Source: Clostridiales bacterium (lineage in GTDB: Bacteria > Bacillota > Clostridia > Saccharofermentanales > UBA5734). Taken from it: a stretch of DNA of 5,677 nucleotides. The notes under the pieces are model-generated. The model did not search any database. It saw only the letters and a list, made by a program, of their open reading frames with translations, and was not told the DNA's origin. Positions within the stretch are counted from its first letter, which is position 1. Each line of letters begins with the position of its first letter. The position numbers were made by a program, and so were the translations under genes. Below, one piece after another: positions 1 to 4,887 of the stretch. The stretch is from contig DOFA01000073.1 in NCBI GenBank assembly GCA_003532195.1, positions 1 through 5,677 of the forward strand, in the 5' to 3' direction.

Positions 1-524
1 GCCGTTCCGTTGGCCTGGACGCTGCTGTAGCCAAGGCGTCAGCCGGAGCGATTGAACATGTGCCGGTCACTCGGGTCGGTAATTTGTCCCAGACGATTCA
101 AAAATTGAAAGAAGAAGGATTCTGGATCGCCGGGACTGATTCCGACGGCAAGGTCGAATATCACCAGGCTGACTGGAATGGTCCGCTGGCGATTCTGATT
201 GGCAGCGAAGGCGAAGGTCTTAGTCCGATACTGCGCCGTCATTGCGATTTTCTGATTTCAATCCCGATGCACGGAAAAGTAAATTCATTGAATGCAGCTG
301 TTGCTGCGGGGATTGTCACTTTTGAAGCTGCTGCCGCCCGACAGAAGATTAAAACGGAAAAAACAGTAAAAACAACAAAAATTTCAGATGGCGAGATCGA
401 AACGGACATCGAAACGGACATCGCAACGGAGATCGAAACGGATATCGCAACGGAAATCGAAACAGATATCGAAATGGGTATCGAAACAGAAAATGCGGAC
501 GGAACAGGAAAAACAACTGAATGA
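1..524 (+). CDS. rlmB: TrmH/SpoU-family 23S rRNA 2'-O-methyltransferase, RlmB (YacO) type, 3' partial
   Basis: The 5' end lies outside the window; the frame is read from base 3 and gives 173 residues to a TGA at 522-524. Family members transfer a methyl group from S-adenosylmethionine to a ribose 2'-OH in rRNA, using a trefoil-knot SPOUT fold in the cytoplasm. Visible hallmarks are the RSVGLDAAVAKASAGAIEHV segment (residues 1-20 of the visible part), SPOUT motif 2 as ILIGSEGEGL (64-73) and motif 3 from IPMHGKVNSLN to AAGIVTFE (87-108). The SpoU motif 1 (NxGxxxRTA) would be upstream of the window. After about residue 115 the protein leaves the conserved fold and becomes a Lys/Thr-rich linker, then an acidic tail of eight IETD/IATE-type tetrapeptides encoded by a 12-nt tandem repeat. 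Such a tail is not typical of the family. The gene overlaps the downstream sigma factor gene by 32 nt, so the two are probably cotranscribed. The RlmB assignment rather than another TrmH paralogue rests on motif resemblance and the sigH neighbour. Confidence 0.9.
   Translation, partial: RSVGLDAAVAKASAGAIEHVPVTRVGNLSQTIQKLKEEGFWIAGTDSDGKVEYHQADWNGPLAILIGSEGEGLSPILRRHCDFLISIPMHGKVNSLNAAVAAGIVTFEAAAARQKIKTEKTVKTTKISDGEIETDIETDIATEIETDIATEIETDIEMGIETENADGTGKTTE
396..491 (+). repeat. 12-nt tandem repeat array, eight units
   Basis: Eight consecutive 12-nt units of the form ATCGAAACGGAC start at 396, 408, 420, 432, 444, 456, 468 and 480. The first two are identical; the rest differ at one to four positions, with divergence growing toward the 3' end. 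In the rlmB frame each unit encodes IETD or a variant (IATE, IEMG, IETE). In the next frame it encodes SKRT/SQRR/SKRI-like tetrapeptides, and the third frame (RNGH-like) is also open. The array ends one base before the ATG proposed for sigH at 493. Because the unit is a multiple of three and lacks stops in all plus frames, gain or loss of units would keep every frame. Confidence 0.95.
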
Positions 525-1116
525 CGATCAGTTGCTCGCTATGGCAGCCAGCGGAGACCAGCAGGCAATTGAGAACCTGTTGATCCGCTATAAGGACCTT
601 GTCCGCCGCAAAGCATCATCATTATACATTGCCGGCGCCGATGCCGAGGATGTCATTCAGGAAGGAATGATCGGCCTTTTTAAAGCTATTCGTAATTATC
701 GGCCGGAACATCAGGTGCCTTTTGCGGCTTTTGCCTCGTATTGTATCATGGCTCAGATTACCGATGCTATCCGACAGGCTTCACGTAAAAAACATCATCC
801 TTTGAACCGGTCACTGTCTTTACAGAGCCTGATCCAGACTGAGGATGATGGTGATCTGAACTTGCTGGATCTGCTGGCCGAACCGGGCAATCCCAATCCG
901 GAAGAAACTTTGCTCAACCGGGAAGAATTAACTTCATTGCAATTTTTTATTCAAGAGGAACTCAGTCCGCTGGAACAGCAGGTGGTTCTGTTGTTCATCC
1001 AGAAACTGAGTTATCAGCAGATCGCCGGTTGCCTTGGATGCACCGCAAAAAAGGTTGACAACGCTCTGAATCGTGTACGCCGGAAAATCCGGCAGTATCG
1101 TCTCAATATCAGCTAA
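493..1116 (+). CDS. sigH: RNA polymerase sigma factor, SigH/SpoVH-type (sigma-70 family)
   Basis: 207 residues from the ATG at 493, close to the roughly 218 of Bacillus SigH. SigH directs transition-phase, competence and early sporulation transcription. Region 2 is clear: LNDDQLLAMAASGDQQAIENLL, then GADAEDVIQEGMIGLFKAIR, which matches the core-binding GADREDIIQEGMIGLYKAIR signature of SigH, and a region 2.4-like segment ITDAIRQASRKKHHPLN, close to SigH's IITAIKTATRQKHIPLN. Region 4 carries LSPLEQQVVLLFIQKLSYQQIAGCLGC followed by VDNALNRVRRKIRQY, the helix-turn-helix and its following helix. The frame stays open back to an ATG at 388, which would add 35 residues of Arg/Lys/Ser repeats from the tandem array. 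I prefer 493 because conserved sequence begins just after it, though neither start has a good Shine-Dalgarno site, so translational coupling to rlmB (TGA at 522-524, 32-nt overlap) is likely. The last 8 bp overlap the end of the convergent phosphatase gene. No yacP-like gene separates it from rlmB. Confidence 0.92.
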   Translation: MRTEQEKQLNDDQLLAMAASGDQQAIENLLIRYKDLVRRKASSLYIAGADAEDVIQEGMIGLFKAIRNYRPEHQVPFAAFASYCIMAQITDAIRQASRKKHHPLNRSLSLQSLIQTEDDGDLNLLDLLAEPGNPNPEETLLNREELTSLQFFIQEELSPLEQQVVLLFIQKLSYQQIAGCLGCTAKKVDNALNRVRRKIRQYRLNIS

Positions 1117-1879
1117 GCATTTTCTCTTGCAGCCGCGTAATTTCCTTTTGGTTTAAGCCGCATATAAGCATAAAATTCTCGGCAGAATCATAATGCCGGC
1201 GGAAATAATTCAATGTCAAAATCATGTTTTGAGGGTCTGTCTGAAAAAAATGTAAAGTATCTTCAGGAACAGAACTGATGAAAGTATCGAACCAGGGCTT
1301 CAGATAGGCTGAACTGATCTGGTAATCTTCAACAATATCCGGATCGCTGACTCCGGCCAGCATCAGGAGCAGGGCGGCAACCAGGCCGGTCCGGTCTTTC
1401 CCGTGGGAGCAGTGAAAAAGACAGGCGCCGTTATCGCGAACCTCGGCTAGCAATCGGAAAACCTGACCGAGTGAATCTCTGGCATGGTCAAGCAGGTAAA
1501 CATACAAATCCGGCAAGCCAATTTGTTCCCGCCCAACCTCAAAACCGGGCAGAGCGGCGATTTCTGCTTCCAGATCGCTGCCCAGCAGAGGAATATTGTG
1601 ATAGGTTACTGCCGGGTGGTCGCGCAGCCCGGGAGCCTGGTCCTGGATTTCCGACAGGCTGCGTAAATCGATAACGGTATGAATCGGATAATCCAATAGC
1701 AACTGAAGGTCATGAGCATTCAGGCGAACTGGCGCATCCGATCGCAGAAAACGGCCGTGCGCGGTCACCCGGCCGCCGGATGCGGAAAAACCGCCCAAAT
1801 CCCTGACGTTATACAGGGTTTGCAGTTGCAGTCGCTTTGGGTTGCGGCTCATATTACCTTGGCGATCGCATGGGCACAT
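1109..1879 (-). CDS. tyrosine-protein phosphatase of the HCxxGKDRTG (MptpB/LipA-like, Y_phosphatase3) family
   Basis: 256 residues. The active-site P-loop is HCSHGKDRTG at residues 156-165, giving nucleophile Cys157 and transition-state Arg163. The KDR in the loop is typical of the MptpB/Listeria LipA group, which dephosphorylates phosphotyrosine, and in some members phosphoserine/threonine or phosphoinositides. The N-terminal family motif NVRDLGG is at 24-30, followed by GRFLRSDAP (42-50) and VIDLRSLSE (69-77), all standard for the family. No signal peptide is seen, so it is probably cytoplasmic. The ATG at 1879 has GGAG seven bases upstream; an internal ATG at 1852 with AAGG upstream would give a 247-residue protein without the odd MCPCDRQGN start and is a real alternative. 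It lies 29 nt downstream of the lactonase gene on the same strand and probably shares its promoter. Its stop overlaps the end of sigH by 8 bp tail to tail. The substrate cannot be told from sequence. Confidence 0.9.
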   Translation of the reverse strand: MCPCDRQGNMSRNPKRLQLQTLYNVRDLGGFSASGGRVTAHGRFLRSDAPVRLNAHDLQLLLDYPIHTVIDLRSLSEIQDQAPGLRDHPAVTYHNIPLLGSDLEAEIAALPGFEVGREQIGLPDLYVYLLDHARDSLGQVFRLLAEVRDNGACLFHCSHGKDRTGLVAALLLMLAGVSDPDIVEDYQISSAYLKPWFDTFISSVPEDTLHFFQTDPQNMILTLNYFRRHYDSAENFMLICGLNQKEITRLQEKMLS

Positions 1880-1908
1880 CCTGACACTCCAACAACATTC
1901 ACGGCTGC

Positions 1909-2922
1909 TTATGGACCAACCGGACAGATGCAGACCGCTCCCGGTATTGGCAGCGGGTCAGCGGCTCTGACCCATTCGTTCGACGAATTTTGGCAAAGAA
2001 GGGAGACATCGCCCGCTTGATGGGCGACCAGGATCTGTCCGTCCGGCAGCGGAAAGAAATCGCGCGGGAAACCGCCTCCGGTCGGAAAAACACCGGCCGG
2101 CTGCAGTTGTCCGTCGTCAAGAACATCAAACACAGCCAGGCTGTTATGTCCGCGGTTAGATACGAAAACTTTGCGGCCGATATAACGGACGGCCGCACAA
2201 AAACTATCGCCAGTCCAGTTTTCGGGCAGCGTCGGCAAAGTTTGCACCCGGACGAAGGATTGGCCTTGCGGACGCAAAACATTGATCTTATTTCCCAGTT
2301 CATCGGCAAGATAGGCAATATCGTTTAATCCGTACGCCAAGTGGCGCGGGCCGGAACCCGGGACGCAGTCCAGCCGCCCAACTTGCCTCAAGAGGCCGGT
2401 AGCGCAATCCTGAGCGTAAGTCAGGACAGCATCCAGACCGAGATCAACCACGGCCAGCAAATGAGTTCCGGGCAGGAAGGAAACCTGATGCACATGGGGT
2501 CCCTGCTGCCGTTCGGGATGAATGCTTCGGCCCTGATGCTGAATGAATTGGATTTTTTCGCCTGCGCCGGAAGCGGTTACCGGAAAAACAGCCAGGCTGC
2601 CGCCATGGTAATTCGCGACATAGAGGAAACGCCCATCGGCGCTCAGGCACAGGTGGCAGGGACCTGCGCCGCCGGTGCCGCGGCGCGACATCGGGACAAG
2701 CCGGCTTCCTTCGATATGGTACGCGGCAACCGCGCCGCTTGTTTCGCTTTCTGCGGGATCACTGCTGACTGAATAGAGAAATTGGCGGTCATCCGATAGG
2801 ATCACATAAGTCGGATCGGAAATCAGTTCACTGCCGAGCAGGGATAGCCGGTTTCCGGACAGCGAGCAGACGGCTATGCCAGGTCCGCCCAAACGGGTAT
2901 AAGTGCCGACATAAAAAATCAT
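1909..2922 (-). CDS. 7-bladed beta-propeller lactonase, 6-phosphogluconolactonase (YkgB/Pgl) family
   Basis: 337 residues from the chosen start. Family members with known activity hydrolyse 6-phosphogluconolactone in the oxidative pentose phosphate pathway; many homologues have not been tested and may act on other lactones. Recognisable blade segments are FYVGTYT (3-9), GPCHLCLSADGRFLYVANYH (87-106), GPHVHQVSF (141-149) with LLAVVDLGLD (155-164), GPRHLAY (191-197), VFVSNRGHNSLAVFDV (252-267) and GGFPRDFFPLPDGQILVAHQ (283-302). These repeats and the length match the family (about 330-350 residues). The frame extends upstream to an ATG at 2958, but I chose 2922 because a GGGGGG Shine-Dalgarno tract (2931-2936) sits eight bases before it, FYVGTYT is the normal family N-terminus, and the predicted transcript start near 2972 leaves almost no leader for 2958. 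An ATG at 2928 is too close to the SD. No signal peptide is apparent. It is the first gene of a two-gene unit with the phosphatase. Confidence 0.92.
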   Translation of the reverse strand: MIFYVGTYTRLGGPGIAVCSLSGNRLSLLGSELISDPTYVILSDDRQFLYSVSSDPAESETSGAVAAYHIEGSRLVPMSRRGTGGAGPCHLCLSADGRFLYVANYHGGSLAVFPVTASGAGEKIQFIQHQGRSIHPERQQGPHVHQVSFLPGTHLLAVVDLGLDAVLTYAQDCATGLLRQVGRLDCVPGSGPRHLAYGLNDIAYLADELGNKINVLRPQGQSFVRVQTLPTLPENWTGDSFCAAVRYIGRKVFVSNRGHNSLAVFDVLDDGQLQPAGVFPTGGGFPRDFFPLPDGQILVAHQAGDVSLLCQNSSNEWVRAADPLPIPGAVCICPVGP

Positions 2923-2978
2923 GGTCATAACCCCCCGGCCAGCCGGTAACTTATCCATCAGCCAGACTGTCCATAACG

Positions 2979-3007
2979 ATTATAATCCCATCTTGGACCG
3001 CAAGCAA
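2979..3007 (-). promoter_or_regulatory. predicted sigma-A-type promoter of the lactonase-phosphatase unit
   Basis: On the minus strand a perfect TATAAT (-10) lies at 2979-2984 and a TTGCTT (-35, matching TTG of TTGACA) at 3002-3007, with a 17-bp spacer. Transcription would start near 2972, leaving about 50 nt of leader before the ATG at 2922. The -10 sits in the palindrome ATTATAAT (2979-2986), so TATAAT also occurs on the plus strand, but no good -35 was seen for it. Confidence 0.6.
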
Positions 3008-3022
3008 ACAACTCGCGTTACC

Positions 3023-3038
3023 TGACATTAAAATGTTA
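3023..3038. promoter_or_regulatory. inverted repeat, candidate operator between divergent promoters
   Basis: TGACATT-AA-AATGTTA is an inverted repeat with one mismatch per arm pair (6 of 7 pairs). It lies between the minus-strand -35 (3002-3007) and the plus-strand extended -10 (3059-3067), covering the expected upstream edge of the plus-strand -35 zone. GTTACC also occurs twice nearby (3017-3022 and 3035-3040), 18 bp apart. A site for a dimeric regulator is inferred; no regulator gene is present in the window. Confidence 0.35.
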
Positions 3039-3058
3039 CCGAGCCAATGGTTATCCTA

Positions 3059-3067
3059 TGGTATAAT
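3059..3067 (+). promoter_or_regulatory. extended -10 promoter for the LytM-domain gene
   Basis: TGGTATAAT at 3059-3067 is a perfect extended -10 element (TGn plus TATAAT). At 17-bp spacing the -35 zone (3039-3044) reads CCGAGC and does not match consensus, which fits a promoter that relies on the extended -10 or on an activator. Transcription would start near 3074, giving a leader of about 54 nt before the GTG at 3128. Confidence 0.6.
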
Positions 3068-3104
3068 CACAGAGGAATTCTGCAAAATAAGGAGCAGATT
3101 CACA

Positions 3105-3118
3105 ATCCCGGGCGGGAT
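3105..3118 (+). promoter_or_regulatory. leader hairpin between a strong SD-like site and the GTG start
   Basis: ATCCCG and CGGGAT form a perfect inverted repeat (RNA form: 5-bp stem, GGGC loop). It lies between AAGGAG (3089-3094), which has no ATG, GTG or TTG at normal distance, and the GTG at 3128. It also covers the only other SD-like sequence, GGGCGGGA (3110-3117). A role in controlling initiation is inference. Confidence 0.3.
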
Positions 3119-3127
3119 CCGTGAAGC

Positions 3128-4141
3128 GTGAAAAACCTGCTTATGAAACATCGAAGCAATGCGCCAAATCAACAGCAGCCGGCTTACATCCGCTATACAT
3201 CCGATCCGCGTGACCGGCTGCCCGGATCGAACAAGATCATAGGCAAACTTGATAACCGTTCATTACGAAGTCAGAATTTTACTGGGAAAACCGCGCGCCG
3301 CCGGCGACGCCCGCACAGTTTTGCTGACCGATTGTTCCGCATGGTGATCCAAAACAGGTCGTACCGACTGGCTACTGCTGTGGCCGCTTGCCTGTTCCTG
3401 GCGACTTCGATTTTCCTGGTGAGCTGGAGTTTTTTCCCTGAACCCGATTCAAAGCTAACGGCAGGCACATCCGGCTCGGTTGCCACGGGTGAATTAACGC
3501 CCGTTCCCTCAGGGCCAACCGCAGCGCCAACCGCCGCGCCTGCTGATGAACCCGTTCAGGATTACCCGGGTATTGACCGGTCCATTACTGCCGACTGGAT
3601 TTTCCCCCTGCAGGTCGAAACTGAAACCCCCGTCTATGGGTTGTTCGGTTCCAGCCGTTCCAGCCGACGCATCCATGCCGGCATCGACCTTTATGCTCCG
3701 ACGGGGACGCCGATTTATGCTATGACCGCCGGTTGGGTGCAAAACATCGATGACTTTTACCAGGGCTTGTCGGAAATCGCGATCGCCAATCAAGATGGCA
3801 CAACAATCCGCTACTGCGAATTGATTCCGAGCGTCAGCATCGGCGACCAGGTGGTTCAGGGCCAGCAGATTGGCACTTTAAAACAAAACTACGATGGGAC
3901 CTGCATGCTGCACCTCGAGATCTATGCAACGATCAGCTCAGATCCTTTGACCCAGACTGAAAATTTGTCTGACTACCTGCATGTGCCGGTCGGAAAAAAA
4001 TCGTACTTGCGCCGCCGCGATCTGGTCGACCCCTCAGCCGTTCTCCTGACCATGCGCTCGCCGGAGACCGGGAACCCCGCCGATGACAGCATTTTTAAAC
4101 AAAACGCCCGACGCACCAGGGAACCGGTTCTCTTCAACTGA
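3128..4141 (+). CDS. membrane-anchored protein with degenerate LytM/M23 peptidase domain
   Basis: 337 residues. An N-terminal, presumably cytoplasmic, part of about 80 residues contains a polybasic run at 57-61. It is followed by one hydrophobic segment (about 82-103, AVAACLFLATSIFLVSW), a Pro/Ala/Thr-rich linker (about 104-150) and an external LytM domain (about 157-308). In active LytM enzymes zinc is held by the H and D of HxxxD and the second His of HxH; here these appear as His183 and Asp187 in HAGIDLYAPTGTPIYA and His262 in MLHLEIY. The two catalytic histidines are replaced: Glu231 in RYCEL where YAHL is usual, and Met260 in MLHLE where HLHFE is usual. Peptidoglycan hydrolysis is therefore doubtful and a structural or regulatory role, as for SpoIIQ and other degenerate LytM proteins, is more likely. 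A longer-than-usual segment (about 266-300) separates LHLE from the terminal DPSAVL. The start is GTG because an in-frame TGA lies at 3122-3124; the RBS is poor and the ATG at 3143 is an alternative. It is transcribed divergently from the lactonase gene. Confidence 0.85.
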   Translation: MKNLLMKHRSNAPNQQQPAYIRYTSDPRDRLPGSNKIIGKLDNRSLRSQNFTGKTARRRRRPHSFADRLFRMVIQNRSYRLATAVAACLFLATSIFLVSWSFFPEPDSKLTAGTSGSVATGELTPVPSGPTAAPTAAPADEPVQDYPGIDRSITADWIFPLQVETETPVYGLFGSSRSSRRIHAGIDLYAPTGTPIYAMTAGWVQNIDDFYQGLSEIAIANQDGTTIRYCELIPSVSIGDQVVQGQQIGTLKQNYDGTCMLHLEIYATISSDPLTQTENLSDYLHVPVGKKSYLRRRDLVDPSAVLLTMRSPETGNPADDSIFKQNARRTREPVLFN

Positions 4142-4143
4142 AG

Positions 4144-4173
4144 TTGCTGACTGGAATGCTTATGCGTTATAGT
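4144..4173 (+). promoter_or_regulatory. predicted sigma-A-type promoter of the YhcH-family gene
   Basis: TTGCTG at 4144-4149 and TATAGT at 4168-4173 are separated by 18 bp; a second -10-like TATCAT follows at 4173-4178. Transcription would start near 4180, leaving about 29 nt of leader with a strong Shine-Dalgarno site. No hairpin followed by a T-run separates this from the preceding gene, so read-through from upstream is also possible. Confidence 0.5.
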
Positions 4174-4197
4174 ATCATTAAAGCAGATTATATCCGG

Positions 4198-4202
4198 GGA
4201 GG
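4198..4202 (+). promoter_or_regulatory. ribosome binding site of the YhcH-family gene
   Basis: GGAGG lies six bases before the ATG at 4209, within GGGGAGGA (4196-4203). This consensus site fixes the start. Confidence 0.9.
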
Positions 4203-4208
4203 AATATT

Positions 4209-4661
4209 ATGATCATCGATCACATCAACCAAGCGGCTCATTATTACGGATTGGGTGAAAAAATCAAAGCCGGGCTGATCTGGCTGGCCCAGACCGAACT
4301 GTCCGATTTGCAGCCCGGCCGTTACGATTTGTCCGGCAGCGACCTGTATGCCCTGGTCCAGATTTATGATACTAAGGATCCTGCCGACGGGATATGGGAA
4401 GCCCACAGGCGTTATCTGGATATCCAGTATGTGGCTTCCGGCAGCGAACAGATCGGGTATGCCCCGATTGGCAGCCTGAAAGCCGAAACGGATTATGACG
4501 CCGGGAAAGATTTCCAGCTGCTTCAGGGATCCGGCGTCAATCTGGCTTGCGGCGCCGGCACTTTCATGATTCTCTACCCCCAGGATGCCCATATGCCCGG
4601 ACTGGCACTTGGTCAGCCGCAGCCGGTACGCAAGGTTGTGGTTAAGGTTCGGATCGATTGA
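4209..4661 (+). CDS. YhcH/YjgK/YiaL (DUF386) family protein, probable sugar anomerase
   Basis: 150 residues, a full-length member of this cupin-like family (usually about 150). E. coli members are found in sugar operons (YhcH/NanQ with sialic acid genes, EbgC with the ebg beta-galactosidase). NanQ has been described as an N-acetylneuraminate anomerase, so anomerisation of a sugar is the best general guess. The N-terminus MIIDHI, the central WEAHRRYLDIQYVASGSEQI (63-82) with conserved Glu64, His66, Asp71 and Glu80, then YPQDAHMPGLA (123-133) with His128, and the C-terminal PVRKVVVKV (139-147) match the family throughout. The residues likely to bind metal or sugar are therefore present. No signal peptide is seen; it is probably cytoplasmic. 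It is flanked by its own promoter and a probable terminator, so it looks monocistronic. The GHMP sugar kinase 226 nt downstream suggests a sugar context, but the substrate is not readable from sequence. Confidence 0.93.
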   Translation: MIIDHINQAAHYYGLGEKIKAGLIWLAQTELSDLQPGRYDLSGSDLYALVQIYDTKDPADGIWEAHRRYLDIQYVASGSEQIGYAPIGSLKAETDYDAGKDFQLLQGSGVNLACGAGTFMILYPQDAHMPGLALGQPQPVRKVVVKVRID

Positions 4662-4719
4662 AAATGAACGCAAGATCCTGTTTGCGCCGCATGGGATGGC
4701 AAGGCTGCGAAGCCGGTTG

Positions 4720-4764
4720 AACCAGCCTTCGGGATGGTTTTGCCTTCGGGCTGGTTTTGCTTTT
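4720..4764 (+). terminator. probable intrinsic terminator with tandem UUCG hairpins
   Basis: AACCAGCC (4720-4727), TTCG loop, GGATGGTT (4732-4739) forms an 8-position stem with one G/A mismatch and a C(UUCG)G tetraloop, followed by TT. A second hairpin GCC-TTCG-GGC (4742-4751) follows, then TGGTTTTGCTTTT. AACCAGCC can instead pair perfectly with GGCTGGTT (4749-4756), placing a T-rich tail just after the larger stem. All forms fit termination of the YhcH-family transcript, 59 nt after its stop codon. An additional small hairpin GGCT-GCGA-AGCC lies just upstream (about 4703-4714). Confidence 0.6.
4725..4758 (+). repeat. 17-bp direct tandem repeat, two copies
   Basis: GCCTTCGGGATGGTTTT (4725-4741) is followed directly by GCCTTCGGGCTGGTTTT (4742-4758), differing at one position. 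The repeat creates the two UUCG loops of the probable terminator. Confidence 0.9.
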
Positions 4765-4765
4765 C

Positions 4766-4795
4766 GGCCGATTATGCATGTTAGGCCGATTGTGC
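4766..4795. repeat. 12-bp direct repeat upstream of the GHMP kinase gene
   Basis: GGCCGATTATGC (4766-4777) and GGCCGATTGTGC (4784-4795) differ at one base and begin 18 bp apart. They lie about 100 bp before the kinase start, where regulator sites would be expected. A regulatory role is inference. Between here and the gene I see only a weak -10-like TATATT (4841-4846) without a matching -35. Confidence 0.6.
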
Positions 4796-4872
4796 AAAAA
4801 ACAGGTCCTTTCGACTATAGATCAGACGCCAGGTGTGCATTATATTAAGCATAACACCGGTTACCAACCGTC

Positions 4873-4880
4873 GAGGGGGG
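4873..4880 (+). promoter_or_regulatory. ribosome binding site of the GHMP kinase gene
   Basis: GAGGGGGG lies seven bases before the ATG at 4888 and decides this start. A small inverted repeat, CGGTT-ACC-AACCG (4858-4870), sits just in front of it. Confidence 0.85.
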
Positions 4881-4887
4881 AAAAACC

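Noticed and set aside
388..492. N-terminal extension of SigH with Ser/Lys/Arg repeats from the ATG at 388
   Set aside because: No Shine-Dalgarno site, it lies entirely over the rlmB repeat array, and SigH homology begins just after the ATG at 493. Kept as a possibility in the findings only.
599..628. Promoter-like TTGTCC with TATACA 18 bp downstream inside sigH
   Set aside because: Weak matches within conserved coding sequence and no gene start downstream that would need it.
1079..1093. GCCGGA-AAA-TCCGGC hairpin near the end of sigH as a terminator
   Set aside because: No T-run follows on either strand and the sequence is coding (RRKIRQ), so it is more likely incidental.
1909..2772. Plus-strand open frames and an alternative minus-strand frame over the lactonase gene
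   Set aside because: They are shadows of a gene with strong family motifs along its full length and show no recognisable domain.
4118..4133. Palindrome AGGGAACCGGTTCTCT at the end of the LytM gene
   Set aside because: No loop and no T-run for a terminator, and no flanking repeats to suggest an attachment or mobile element site.
4188..4673. Minus-strand open frame opposite the YhcH-family gene
   Set aside because: It mirrors the real gene, has no RBS of note and no family resemblance.
4664..4720. 18-codon open frame just after the YhcH-family gene
   Set aside because: No convincing SD, and it ends at the edge of the terminator hairpins; nothing supports translation.
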